A DNA stretch of 64,000 nucleotides from positions 2,258,501-2,322,500 of the forward strand of contig CM032230.1 in NCBI GenBank assembly GCA_019009955.1. Reading direction: 5' to 3'. The position numbers were made by a program, and so were the translations under genes. This stretch comes from Riptortus pedestris. Lineage: Eukaryota > Arthropoda > Insecta > Hemiptera > Alydidae. The notes under the pieces were generated by a model. That model was given only the letters and a program-made list of their open reading frames with translations, searched no databases and was not told the DNA's origin. Below, one piece after another: positions 35,166-47,070 of this stretch (position 1 is its first letter; every line of letters begins with the position of its first letter).

Positions 35166-37087
35166 CAATCAAACACATACTGCAGAAGGCCAACACCGAT
35201 TCATGGATAGGAGAAGCACCCACTGCCCAGAACATGTAATAGGATGTTGGCAATCAAACACATACTGCAGAAGGCCAACACCCAACATGCCGACAGGAGA
35301 AGCACCCACAGCCCAGAACATGTAATAGGATGTTGGCAATCAAACACATACTGCAGAAGGCCAACACCAAACATGCCAACAGGAGAAGCACCCACTGCCC
35401 AGAACATGTAATAGGATGTTGGCAATCAAACACATACTGCAGAAGGCCAACACCAAACATGCCAACAGGAGAAGCACCCACTGCCCAGAACATGTAATAG
35501 GATGTTGGCAATCAAACACATACTGCAGAAGGCCAACACCAAACATGCCAACAGGAGAAGCACCCACTGCCCAGAACATGTAATAGGATGTTGGCAATCA
35601 AACACATACTGCAGAAGGCCAACACCAAACATGCCAACAGGAGAAGCACCCACTGCCCAGAACATGTAATAGGATGTTGGCAATCAAACACATACTGCAG
35701 AAGGCCAACACCAAACATGCCAACAGGAGAAGCACCCACTGCCCAGAACATGTAATAGGATGTTGGCAATCAAACACATACTGCAGAAGGCCAACACCAA
35801 ACATGCCAACAGGAGAAGCACCCACTGCCCAGAACATGTAATAGGATGTTGGCAATCAAACACATACTGCAGAAGGCCAACACCAAACATGCCAACAGGA
35901 GAAGCACCCACTGCCCAGAACATGTAATAGGATGTTGGCAATCAAACACATACTGCAGAAGGCCAACACCAAACATGCCAACAGGAGAAGCACCCACTGC
36001 CCAGAACATGTAATAGGATGTTGGCAATCAAACACATACTGCAGAAGGCCAACACCAAACATGCCAACAGGAGAAGCACCCACTGCCCAGAACATGTAAT
36101 AGGATGTTGGCAATCAAACACATACTGCAGAAGGCCAACACCAAACATGCCAACAGGAGAAGCACCCACTGCCCAGAACATGTAATAGGATGTTGGCAAT
36201 CAAACACATACTGCAGAAGGCCAACACCAAACATGCCAACAGGAGAAGCACCCACAGCCCAGAACATGTAATAGGATGTTGGCTATCAAACACATACTGC
36301 AGAAGGCCAACACCAAACATGCCAACAGGAGAAGCACCCACTGCCCAGAACATGTAATAGGATGTTGGCAATCAAACACATACTGCAGAAGGCCAACACC
36401 AAACATGCCAACAGGAGAAGCACCCACTGCCCAGAACATGTAATAGGATGTTGGCAATCAAACACATACTGCAGAAGGCCAACACCAAACATGCCGACAG
36501 GAGAAGCACCCACTGCCCAGAACATGTAATAGGATGTTGGCAATCAAACACATACTGCAGAAGGCCAACACCAAACATGCCAACAGGAGAAGCACCCACT
36601 GCCCAGAACATGTAATAGGATGTTGGCAATCAAACACATACTGCAGAAGGCCAACACCAAACATGCCAACAGGAGAAGCACCCACTGCCCAGAACATGTA
36701 ATAGGATGTTGGCAATCAAACACATACTGCAAAACGACAACACCAAAAAACCCAAAAGGAGAAGCACCCACTGCCCAGAACATGTAATAGGATGTTGGCA
36801 ATCAAACACATACTGCAGAAGGCCAACACCAAACATGCCACCAGGTTAAGCACCCACTGCCCAGAACATGTAATAGGATGTTGGCAATCAAACACATACT
36901 GCAGAAGGCCAACACCAAACATGCCAACAGGAGAAGCACCCACTGCCCAGAACATGTAATAGGATGTTGGCAATCAAACACATACTGCAGAAGGCCAACA
37001 CCAAACATGCCGACAGGAGAAGCACCCACTGCCCAGAACATGTAATAGGATGTTGCAAATCAAACACATACTGCAGAAGGCCAACAC
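35166..37087 (+). repeat. 86-bp tandem array, about 22 units
   Basis: The unit starts CAATCAAACACATACTGCAG and includes 'aaggccaacaccaaacatgc', 'gagaagcacccactgcccag' and 'aacatgtaataggatgttgg'. The first unit is 85 bp and diverged in its middle. The next 21 are spaced exactly 86 bp from 35251, and a partial unit ends the array at about 37087. Most units are identical apart from a few single-base variants (for example GCCGAC for GCCAAC). The repeated 85-residue minus-strand frames are artefacts of the period. Confidence 0.97.
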
Positions 37088-37251
37088 AAAACATACATCG
37101 TCATCTACATCAACTATCACTCAACAGGCCTCACTGAAGGAAGGCATGAAAAAGTAATTAACATAATTTATGAAATTAAAAAGATCCTTTCAAATTCAAC
37201 CATTAACCATTTGCAGCAGTATTATATGTAACAATCCCACCCCCCTTTTAA

Positions 37252-37297
<46 letters not shown>

Positions 37298-38682
37298 ACA
37301 TAAATATATTCATATTTGATTTTGTCTTAAAATATTTAATATTTGTAAAGGTGAACCTAAGGTTGTTGTGGTGTACATTAATAAATAAAAATTCCTAACT
37401 TTCTCTTCCTTTTGATACATGTTCGTTTTCAGCATAACTGACTACTCTTTTCTGGGTTTTTTTCACTACTTTTAGCACCAACGAAATCTTTACCTTTTCA
37501 TCAATCCTGAAGTTTATTAGTTTAAAAATCCTTTTCCAAATTGACACTGCCAGTATTAAGGTATTTTCCACAGTATTGTTCGATAAATGTCTGTCTAAGA
37601 TATAAACACTAAAATTATTACTATTATTTACGGTTTGCTAACCCGCATCTACAGACAATAGATATTCAAATTATACATATTTAATCAAAAGCTGAAAAAT
37701 ATAAAAACTGTGGTCTTCAAATAGCTCCTTGCACAACGCCTCATGTACTAGAAAATAACAAAGGTAAACCTATAGTTGGGGTATGCAATAAAATGCTATA
37801 GAGCTAGTATAATATATACTGACCTCCAAGTACAGTAGCGATGGAGTAGATTAGAGTGATGAGGATCGGGAGGCAGGGGAGGGGGGCGGTGGTGGCCATC
37901 ACTACCAATCAGGAATCGGCTCCCTCGGTCTCCCTCACACTCCACATTATACTAAATCTGAAATCAAATAATTATAATATAACAACAAATATCTAATAAT
38001 AATAACTATCATTATTATCTACTGGTCAGAACTGAAGTGACTAAATCACCAATGCATCAAAGTAGCTTCTTCAATTAGAAAACTGTAAACCTCCAGAAAA
38101 CTTGGAATAAATAACTTATGGCGGAGATGAACCTCAGCAACTAGAACAGTTCAAACGTTTAAAGGAATGTCTACATATATATGAAGGATATACAGCCTTC
38201 GAGTTGGAATTCATTCTTATTGTGGAGCATAATCCAGTATTTCACTCGAGTAGCAGAAAAATGAGCTCCAAGGTCGTTATTAACTCTTTGATATTTTATT
38301 GGCTTATATTTACAATATGTTGCGAAGAGTGTGGCCAATTAGTGTTAGTCTGGTTATTAATATATTACAACTTCTTAAAATATGTGTAAATAAAATAATA
38401 ATAATTTCTAAAATTACAACTGAACATCATATACATTGGCACGTAATACAATATTAATATTAATCTAAATAAATACTGACTTCAATAGATCATAATTTAA
38501 TGTAAATGTAGATTAATTCATTCTTTTTAAATGTCTAAAGTTTTCTAACATATCAGATTAATACAACTATTCTCTGAGATAAGTATACCTCTTCTAATAA
38601 TAAGTATAACTGCATATAATAAATAATGTACCAATTATTATTGAATAAGCCCCCCCCCATAAAAATAATAAAATTCTTTCTT
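37088..38682. other. No supported gene; contains a TA array
   Basis: AT-rich sequence with a (TA)n run at 37257-37293. A G-rich patch at 37868-37895 (GGGAGGCAGGGGAGGGGGG) could form a quadruplex. No coding signal. Confidence 0.5.
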
Positions 38683-38930
38683 TTATATTGTTAACTTTCG
38701 ACAAAAAATATCTTTAACTTTACTTTCATTGTTGTAATCCAGAATGTTTACCAATGATAGGTATTCTCTTTGAGGCGCTATATATTTGTCAAGGAATTTT
38801 TCTCTGTATGATGTAAAAGCGGTGCAATACTGCAGTAAATGATTCAAACGTAGGTAAATATATTTTGGCACCATTTACATACCTCTCCAGTTTTTATGAT
38901 TTGAGTCCTGTTTCTATAGGACACACATAC
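38683..38930 (-). pseudogene. Probable non-LTR retrotransposon C-terminal fragment
   Basis: The minus strand encodes 'VCKWCQN' at about 38890 and, after a frameshift, 'NHLLQYCTAFTSYREKFLDK' from about 38840. Together these form a C-x2-C...H-x4-C zinc knuckle followed by an Arg-rich helix, as in the tail of LINEs with C-terminal CCHC motifs. Only about 80 residues remain. The call rests on motif spacing alone. Confidence 0.4.
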
Positions 38931-40116
38931 TCACTAAAAGAAATCCTTATTTGACTGGTAAGTTTTATTTTATTAATGTTTTTGCGGAACGTTAAATAAT
39001 TTTCCAAGATCGTTATTATAGTCGAATTACTGATTCGGAGATATCTGAAGAAATATCTGAGACACGGCTTGAATCGGGAGAATTACTGTCAGAAAGCGAA
39101 GGGTATGTAATAGCTATTCAGAGCCGAGTCATCTCTGCCAGGTGATATAGACGCCACGCACTGACAGACAGGTGTGTCTCCAAGAAGTGTACGATGTGCA
39201 ATGAAGCAAAAGCCTTGATTCAGCAGGTTGCCAAATATTGACAGGGGCAGAATACTTGCTGAGGCACAATAATGTGGCTAAAATATTCCTGGAGATGATA
39301 GCTAGTAAATTCGGCATACTGGATAATGAGTTTCTTCATCATCGTTACAACACTCAATAGTAGCTCAAAACAAGTGTAAAAATGTATTTGGATGAAGCGA
39401 TGATGCTGGATCAAATATTTACCTTACATAGACTCACTAATTAAACATCGGTTGAGTTTATCCTTCAATGTTTTTTTGTTTTGTTTTTTTCATTTTATTT
39501 ATTTTTTTCATTTCATTTATTAATTTTATTTGTAATTATCTTTCTTATTTTTTATATTTTATTTTATTATTATTATTATTTTTAATATTACATTTGATTA
39601 AATGGTTGATTAACGTGTATATATTGTAAAATAAAAATATATTTAAACATACATACATACCTGTGATATACCGCACGGCAATGGAACATGTATTCAAATA
39701 AATAACTCATGGGGTTACTAAGAGGGAAATTAGCTGTGGTAAGTCTTGAATGGATAAAATAAGAAAGTACCAAGATTTAGCTTTTGAAAAACGAAGATTA
39801 TCTCATTACTAGTCCAATCGTGATTCTAAAAAATCCATAAAAAAGCATACTTAAACAAATATTTAAATTTATCTCAGCAATTAATACGACTGTTGCCCAA
39901 AGCAGTGATATCAGGCACAGCTAGAATCTTTCCCAAAATCTTGAATTTCCATTAAAAAACAACTGGCCCTGAAGCTAAAGGCAGTACATGTCAAACGTGG
40001 AAAACATTTCGGAATGAAGAGTTAGCAATAGCAGACAATTTTTGGCAAACCACAATCTCATCGAATTTTACGGTCAAAGTGCTGGTGAAGGTTGTTCTCT
40101 ACCATGAAAGAATAGG
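38931..40116. other. No supported gene
   Basis: Low-complexity T-rich block at 39460-39600. No motif-bearing frames. Confidence 0.45.
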
Positions 40117-40670
40117 ATAAAAAGTCCGTCACGCAGGGGCTGCGTAAAATAAGCAGATTTCCCACGTGAAGTTATACTATAGAGAAATCTCCATACGAGT
40201 GCCGATAAGTTACGGAAATAGCCGAACTAGCTTTTGGCGGGAACCGTAGCTCGTCTGTTACACTTAATAAAAATGCAAATATCTTTGTTAATATTCAAGA
40301 TAGAGAATAAATGTATAACAATATTTATAGTAAATAAATAAATAAAGTAAATTAAATTATAGTAAATTAAATTTGCAATAAGATTGGTTTTATACAATTT
40401 TTCGATCCGACGTAATGTAACGGAGATATTTCGAATTTTCGAAAATCCTCCCTCTAAAACCCTCCCCCCTGGTCCGATTTCAGCTTTAACGAACTTGATC
40501 TTCCTTTTTACATTAAACGATTAAATACCGAGTTTGGTGACGATTAAACAAAAATTGCGACCTCACTCTAGTTAACAGACAAATATATATGGACATTTGA
40601 AGAAATGTTTCGAAAATCGCTTCATGAGTACGACCTCAATAGCTGATTTCGCTTAAGGGAAATCTGCTTA
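40117..40670 (+). repeat. Dispersed repeat family A, copy A4
   Basis: The head AAAAGTCCGTCACGCAGGGG, the inverted pair AAGCAGATTTCCC (40151-40163) and GGGAAATCTGCTT (40657-40669), and shared blocks 'atttttcgatccgacg', 'taccgagtttggtgacg' and 'tgagtacgacctcaatagct' align it with A3. It is about 200 bp shorter because it lacks the TA array, the GAACGGACC segment and other patches. Confidence 0.8.
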
Positions 40671-41070
40671 AAGCTATTAAGATAGTGAAATGCTCAAACA
40701 ACATAAACAGAAAGGATTGAGTAAACTTTGGAAGCCCAACAGCCCACAAGGGGGGGGGGGGAGTGGACATGCTTCGGAGTTCGTTGTGGTACACTGTTAT
40801 GTCTCATACAATTTCTTCTTAAATGGATTTTGTCAGGTTTTTTCGATTTAGGAACCGTTGAGCCGCTCTCTGCCTGTCACTTAAGACCATTCTACAACGA
40901 GCGTCTACCAGGCAAGTGTGATGCTTGTTACTCTTTTTACAGTCTCCATGTGTCCCCATTCTTAGCAGTTTACCTTAAGGAAAATGCGAGGAGGTTGTAC
41001 TCTTGACACGATTTTAGACAACTTTACTATAATGTTCATTGATCACACCCAGGTAATGACGAAAAACTGT

Positions 41071-41107
41071 GTATGTATGTGTGTATGTATGTGTGTATGT
41101 ATGTATG

Positions 41108-41156
<49 letters not shown>
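41071..41156. repeat. (GTAT)n-(TA)n microsatellite
   Basis: GTGTATGTAT-type units pass into a TA array. It lies between two oppositely oriented family A copies. Confidence 0.95.
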
Positions 41157-41163
<7 letters not shown>

Positions 41164-41270
41164 ATTAAGAATTGACGTTCTTGTCTCGAAATGATTTAAT
41201 CTATACCATACTCGATGTTTAACCATTTCAGTTAACACTAAAGATCATATTTTTTATTGGCTGAAATCGA

Positions 41271-41560
41271 AGTTTTATTAGTGGGTCCTTGAAAAAATTC
41301 AAAATATTTCCGTTCCGTCCGATCGTAAACTTTTATATAGGGAACCTTGTTAAACTGTTGGTGGTCTCCAATTGTGGTCCTATGTATTTTTCTTGAAACT
41401 CAAATACTAAGCGAGTTATTGGTACATCGATTTTTTTCAGTCTTTTATGCCCTTCCACTTCAATCAGCCCCCGATTTTACATAGAAATAGAGAATATGTA
41501 GTGAGTAGTGTGTTATAACTGCAGGTGGGAATCTGCTTAGTTTATGCTGGCTCAGCATGA
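41271..41560 (-). repeat. Dispersed repeat family A, copy A5 (diverged, inverted)
   Basis: It contains 'aaatatttccgttccgtccg' (41299 on), the complement of the family's 'cgatccgacg...cggagata' block. It also has GTGGGAATCTGCTTAGTTTA at about 41525, the complement of the head segment. It is more diverged than A4 and lies in opposite orientation to it, 600 bp away. Confidence 0.65.
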
Positions 41561-43044
41561 ATGACTTGGTTTGGTTTCGGGAGCATTCCTCATTTGATGG
41601 AATCCATTTCCCTTGACGATACATGCTTTATTTTTTAGGTGCAATACGAATCATCTGTACTTATTTCTCAAGCCTGCCCAGACGGAAGATTGGTGAAACA
41701 ACCTTATTTCCCTTCGTCCTTTCTCCCACCCATCGATGCCATTTCTCTCAGGGTAAATCCTAAATGAATTAAGACTGATTTATTTCAACATTTCACTACT
41801 ACCACCTATTTTTATTTTAAAATTCCATCCACACTTAAAATATTTATTTCGATTGAAAAAGTGTAACAAAGGCACGATATAAGCTATTTTCTACGGATGA
41901 AATGATTTATGTGAACTACAATCAAAATCTAAAACAGAACACCAAAAAATACTCCATAAATGCAAGAAATAGCGGTAAATCCGTCCGAAAAATGTAGAAA
42001 ACATATATTTCAGTAGAAGATAGGGGTATTGAAAAAAAAGAAAAAAAAAGGAATGTTATAAAGCATAAGAGAGAAATTGTATAGAAGGGTCAGGGCGGGC
42101 GTGTCCTTGGAGATAGGATTCAGGATACAAAAGACAGGATAGTATCCTTTGTAGCTAGACGCTAGATACAGCAGGATATAGCCAGGATCATCTCTATCAT
42201 CCTCTCTCATCCAAAATAAAAAAAAAATCCTAAGATAAAGAATTCCTTTAGGAAAAATCCTTAAAGGAAGAGATTACAGAATTCTCATTGAATCCCAAGA
42301 TACCGTACAAATAGATTTCAATGATTTTTTTTTAGCTAAGTATAGTATTTTCCATTAAAGAATTGAACAAGTATTATAACAGGAAATTATAACCTATAAT
42401 TTTCCTTCCATTTCGGTAAATGGAAACACTAATAAATAGGGATGAGGAAGCGAATCCTCACATATCTGAGCTATACAATATTCATCCCATGTATAATTTC
42501 AGTAATAAAAGAATAAATGTTCCATGCTGAAAAGAAAGCTCGCTTAGCCAAAAAATATTCCTAGAAGATACACATTTCAGCGAAAAAAATTGACCATTGA
42601 AATGCAAATAAAGCAATAGCCGTATATTTGAATAAAACATAACGTTTAGTCGTCTAGCAAATTCGTCTAAAGCATAACGTTAGTGACGTTAATAAATATT
42701 TTTAGGCAGAAAATAAGTGGTCTACAATATTTACATCCTATTCAAATCTGGCATACTTTCAGGTATGAAATTAGTTATTTCTACCCTGAAAATGAATGTT
42801 CATGTTTTCATAACAAATTCCACTGAAGTATTGAGTTCATTGAGAAGAGTAAAGTAATGTTTCAGTGATGACAGGATCAAGCCAATGCTGAAAACGAATG
42901 GACATGTAATAATATTGTGAATATATGAGTAATTAATATAAATGATCATATGTTAACAACATATTCCAAAAAAGTATAATTTCAGTGATAAAAGAATAAT
43001 CATTCCAATGATGAAAATTAATGCTTTTGTGATTTTTTTTTAAA
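41561..43044. other. No supported gene
   Basis: AT-rich sequence with no recognised family or coding motif. Confidence 0.45.
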
Positions 43045-43264
43045 TTATTTATTAACGTCCACATTTTGCAACTAAGGCTAATTGGCACGGGCTATCTACA
43101 GGTTACCAATCTTTTCTAGCCAAGGTGGGACTCCGGATTTTATTTGATGAATTCCGTCACTAAATAAATTCCCATGCCCAGGCGGGAATCGAACTCGCCA
43201 CTCTAGGATTACCAGGTGAGATTAAAGGCAACGCTTTAACTCACATGGCTAACCTGAGCCCCAC
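43045..43264 (-). mobile_element. tRNA-derived SINE, copy S3 (best preserved)
   Basis: The minus strand starts GGGGCTCAGGTTAGCCATGT, has an intact B-box GTTCGATTCCC, then 'ttatttagtgacggaattca' and 'ggtaacctgtagatagccc', ending 'gacgttaataaata'. About 220 bp. It is the clearest reference copy for the family. Confidence 0.9.
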
Positions 43265-43658
43265 GTTTTTAAGCTTTTGTATTGTAAGCAGAAATAAATA
43301 AAAAGTTCAGTAATCAAATAATATTCATTCTAATTCTGAGAAGGAATGTAGATGTTTTCAAACCATATTTAATCATACATCATAATCATATATGATGTAA
43401 TTCATAAGAGAATGTTTATTCCGAAACTAAAATATGATGTACAAATTAGAACTTGTGGTAAGCACTATACCCAATTGACATTATCTATGGCATAAACGGC
43501 AACTAGTTTGCAATATGGATGTGGAAGAGGATATATACCATAAATACCTCTATTGTCCAATTTACTCCGCACTAAAGTTCAAACTCATCAATGATATTCC
43601 TCCTATAGATAATAATAGTTCTTGTTATCTAACATGACAGTCAGCCATAACCATTTCC

Positions 43659-43967
43659 TTGCTCATGAGTCACCATATCACAGAAACGAAACACCTCTTA
43701 ATCCATCTTACTACACTGCCACGTGAAAAGGTGTTAGCAACCAAAGCTGCAGTTTCAAGGAATTTCAATGCAGGCTTCGATGTGATCGAAAAAGTTGAGG
43801 AAATGGAAAAGTCGGGAGTAAACACTCAGTATAATTTCAAACACTCTTGGGAAACGGCCCTCAAGCCACGTTCGTTTGACAAAACGTCTTTAGACAAACT
43901 TGGTTTGAACATGCAAATAATAATTGGTGCCAAGATCATATCAACAGTTCGTGCAGAGACGATCTAA
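43659..43967 (+). other. Unrecognised open frame of 102 codons
   Basis: The frame is normal in composition, non-repetitive and rich in Lys and Glu ('LPREKVLATKAAVSRNFNAG', 'VEEMEKSG', 'KPRSFDKTSLDKLGL'). It ends with TAA at 43965-43967. I recognise no domain. Splice sites and a promoter are not evident. It could be an exon, a decayed element or chance. Confidence 0.2.
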
Positions 43968-44412
43968 TGCTACTTTATAAATATATTGCCAGCCTGCTCT
44001 GAGTAAGGTCATCATTATTAGTCTTGTAATATTTGTAACATTTTTATAATTCACATTTTTACTGTAAAATTTGTATGCTCCATGTATCCCGTTTCAGTAT
44101 ATATGTAAATTAAAAAAGAAGTTATGTAGATGTTTTTTTTTATTCGTTATTTATTATTTGTTTTTGTTTAGACGAGAATTGTTTTTTTGTTTTTTTTCAA
44201 ATCAAAGCATGTTATTAGTTACACCTAATCAATAATTACATTATAAAATACAAGTAATACATACATTTTCTACATACAGGATTTAGTATTTGACCCCATC
44301 CCTAGATACCAGTCCCCACCGTCCTATCTCACCTCTTCCTAAATTTGTTCTTTTGTTGTGCACGAAATTCTTAAATTGCAGTAACTAAACTAAAATTTTG
44401 ATTGTTATCAGA

Positions 44413-44476
<64 letters not shown>

Positions 44477-45950
44477 TATACGCAAGCATATAAATTCGTA
44501 TATTTAAAGGGAGTTTATACTGGAAAATGAAATAGAAATTTGTTGGATGAAAAGGGAATTAATTGCTTCAATTTATCAGTAACAACATGTTAATGAATAC
44601 ACAATATGATATTTAGTAGTAGTACAAATCTCATTCGGTTGATTAATGCTTGGTTTGTTCCACAATGTGAATTATGTACAAATACATATGACAAATTGGA
44701 TAGTATGGCTGCTAACCACAAATAGAAGTTTATAATTAACTTTTACATTTGAATATTGAACAATGAATCTCGCCGAAAGCTCTTCTCTAATGAATGAATT
44801 ATAATTTTCTACAGGGAATTTATAATTTATTTATTTGTAATCGAATCCAATTATATAAATTCCCAATTATAGTGGACTCTTCAATCAGACAAATAATTAC
44901 CGAGCTTTCTAATTGAGAACTGAATCATGTTCTCATTCAAATCGAATAAGGACAGAAGAAAAAAATATACATTTTTTAAAAAATGTCCAGTACTTCCTTC
45001 AGTGAAATTCACTCATTATTTTTCTCTGCCGCCCTTCTAATGGTGATTTGATGTCATTGGGCAAAAAATGAATGATGCATAATCATCGTGTCTCAATGTC
45101 AGCACGAACTAAGGTATAATTATCATCAGCTCATTTAGGCATTACAAAAATGGACAGGATCAATTCTTCGATGAAATATGTCAATTAAGTAAATTAAAGC
45201 CAGATTGGCAAAGATTTTGTGATGTTGTTGAAGTTTGCTTCGTAACGAAGTCAGAGTAGATGAGTATTATCCAATTACTAATTGTTAGACATGAAAAGAT
45301 TCGAAATGTTGTGAGAATTACAAATTGTTGACTCATGCTTCGTCTCTAGTTTTTCAAGCGATTTTCTAAAAATAGTTCTATTTTCAGTGTGAGCCATTTA
45401 GCATCCATTTGAGTGACATGATGAACTTAGAGTGTTATAATTGAGTTTCCTTGTTTAGTTGTTTTTTTCGGTACATTATGTATGCAGTAGTAATTAAAGG
45501 CAATTACGAAATTGATTTGTGCTCAAGTTTGCTATAGGAAAAAATGTATTATCACTGAACGCATTAACCCTTATATTCTACAAAGTTAGACAATTTTTCA
45601 TGGAAAAATATATTTTGTAGCTAGAGATTTGGGAGAGAAGAAGGAATGTGAACACATGCAAGAGCCACTGAAGCTAGAAATAGAAGTCGTTGAAGAGAAT
45701 CGCTCTACGGTTCATTAAAACTACTTGGCTTTAGCTAAATTCCTGACACGCTCCTTGATGGCCTAACATTTGGCTTTGCTTTACTTCCTTTATTAGCTCT
45801 GATAGTTGTCAACAATTGACGTGGCTTCAGTTTCCAAGTTCCCTTTTTGGATCAACTAGAAATGGCAAATCGTGATTAGAATATTACTTCCTCCATAAAA
45901 GATTATTGCTGTTGCTAATTAAAGTTCACATTGCGCTACTGAGTGGAGAG
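43968..45950. other. No supported gene; contains a TA array
   Basis: AT-rich sequence with a (TA)n run at 44414-44473. No other feature recognised. Confidence 0.5.
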
Positions 45951-46037
45951 TTATCAACTAGTTACCACCCTTTTCTAGCCACGGTGCGACTCAGGGCTAT
46001 ATTTCGAGAGTTCCTCCATAAATAAATTCGCATTTTC
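45951..46037 (-). mobile_element. tRNA-derived SINE fragment, copy S4
   Basis: It retains only the middle block: 'gttaccacccttttctagcc', 'acggtgcgactcagggc' and 'ttcctccataaataaattcg', matching S3 in the same orientation. The tRNA head and 3' end are lost. Confidence 0.7.
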
Positions 46038-47066
46038 TAATAGTCTTGATTTACAAAGTTTATGTAAACCATTAGCTTACATCTCGCTTCTAACCAGAGT
46101 TCCACAAAACGATCAATTTTCCAAATAGAACAGGCACGCTTCGCCATTTTTCCGTAAACTCCTCACTCAGAAAATTGGTGTCAAGGTCATTATGAACAGG
46201 ACCGATACCTTACGCCTTGAAATCCTAGTAGTATACGATGTGTCGAAAAATGACTGCCTGTAAGTAATGATTTACTTTCGAAAACATTGTGTCTAAATAT
46301 ATGCCCAATATGCTCCATCCGCCTTTTCTTAATGCCATTTTTGAGACCAAAGAGTATTTGATATTTTGAGACAAATCCAATTACACATACATTTTTTTTA
46401 GGTTTCAAACTTTTGATGGCTCGGAGATGCTTACCTGATTCTATTCGTCTGCCAACATCAGCTCTACTGTCCTTCAATGATGATGATTCTTGAGTAAGAA
46501 TGCTGTTTGAGTCTTTCAATTACAGAGTTTCCAATTATAATATTAATATTTTCATATTTCTGTCTCTTTTTTGCTACTAATATTGTAGGTGAACCTATTT
46601 TGAGCAGAATTGATTTAGGGTTCGAAGTCTTCTGCTGCAATGAACGTATTTCTCGTCACCATATTTATTTTCCTCTTCAGTGACCATAACCAGTAGATAA
46701 TATGAATATGGATTTCCCATCTTCCTAAATTTATTAATAACAATTGATGAACTCTGATTATTGTAATGGGTTCAAAATACCTCGTTTACAATTTTTGAAA
46801 ACAGCCATACATCAGTTCCCAATTTAGATTGTAAAAATATTTTTTTTTTCATGTCCGAGAATGCGACAACCATTTTTTTTACGTTATTCTCATTTCTCCT
46901 CTATATCTCTTTAATGGTTAGTTTACATTAATTTTAATCGGTCCCAATCAACGATATGACATGTGGAATTTCACTTCTTTTAAAGATAATATTTATTTCA
47001 AACAATATTTCTATTGGAGTGCAGTGCTGGAGTGAGCGATTATGTTGATGGGAGACATAGACCGAT
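46038..47066. other. No supported gene
   Basis: A minus-strand frame (46190-46519, 109 codons) has no secure family match. Confidence 0.4.
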
Positions 47067-47070
47067 TTAA

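Noticed and set aside
28965..37087. Possible CRISPR array
   Set aside because: The units are contiguous tandem repeats with no unique spacers, in a eukaryotic context with no cas genes.
35201..37094. Series of 85-residue minus-strand frames
   Set aside because: They repeat every 86 bp with the satellite unit and carry no domain.
43045..43264. Functional tRNA gene within SINE S3
   Set aside because: The head has A- and B-box-like words but no clean acceptor stem or anticodon arm, and the same sequence recurs as a dispersed SINE.
46190..46519. LINE or transposase fragment in a 109-codon minus frame
   Set aside because: A vague resemblance around 'RRMEHIGHIFRHN' is not supported by neighbouring motifs.
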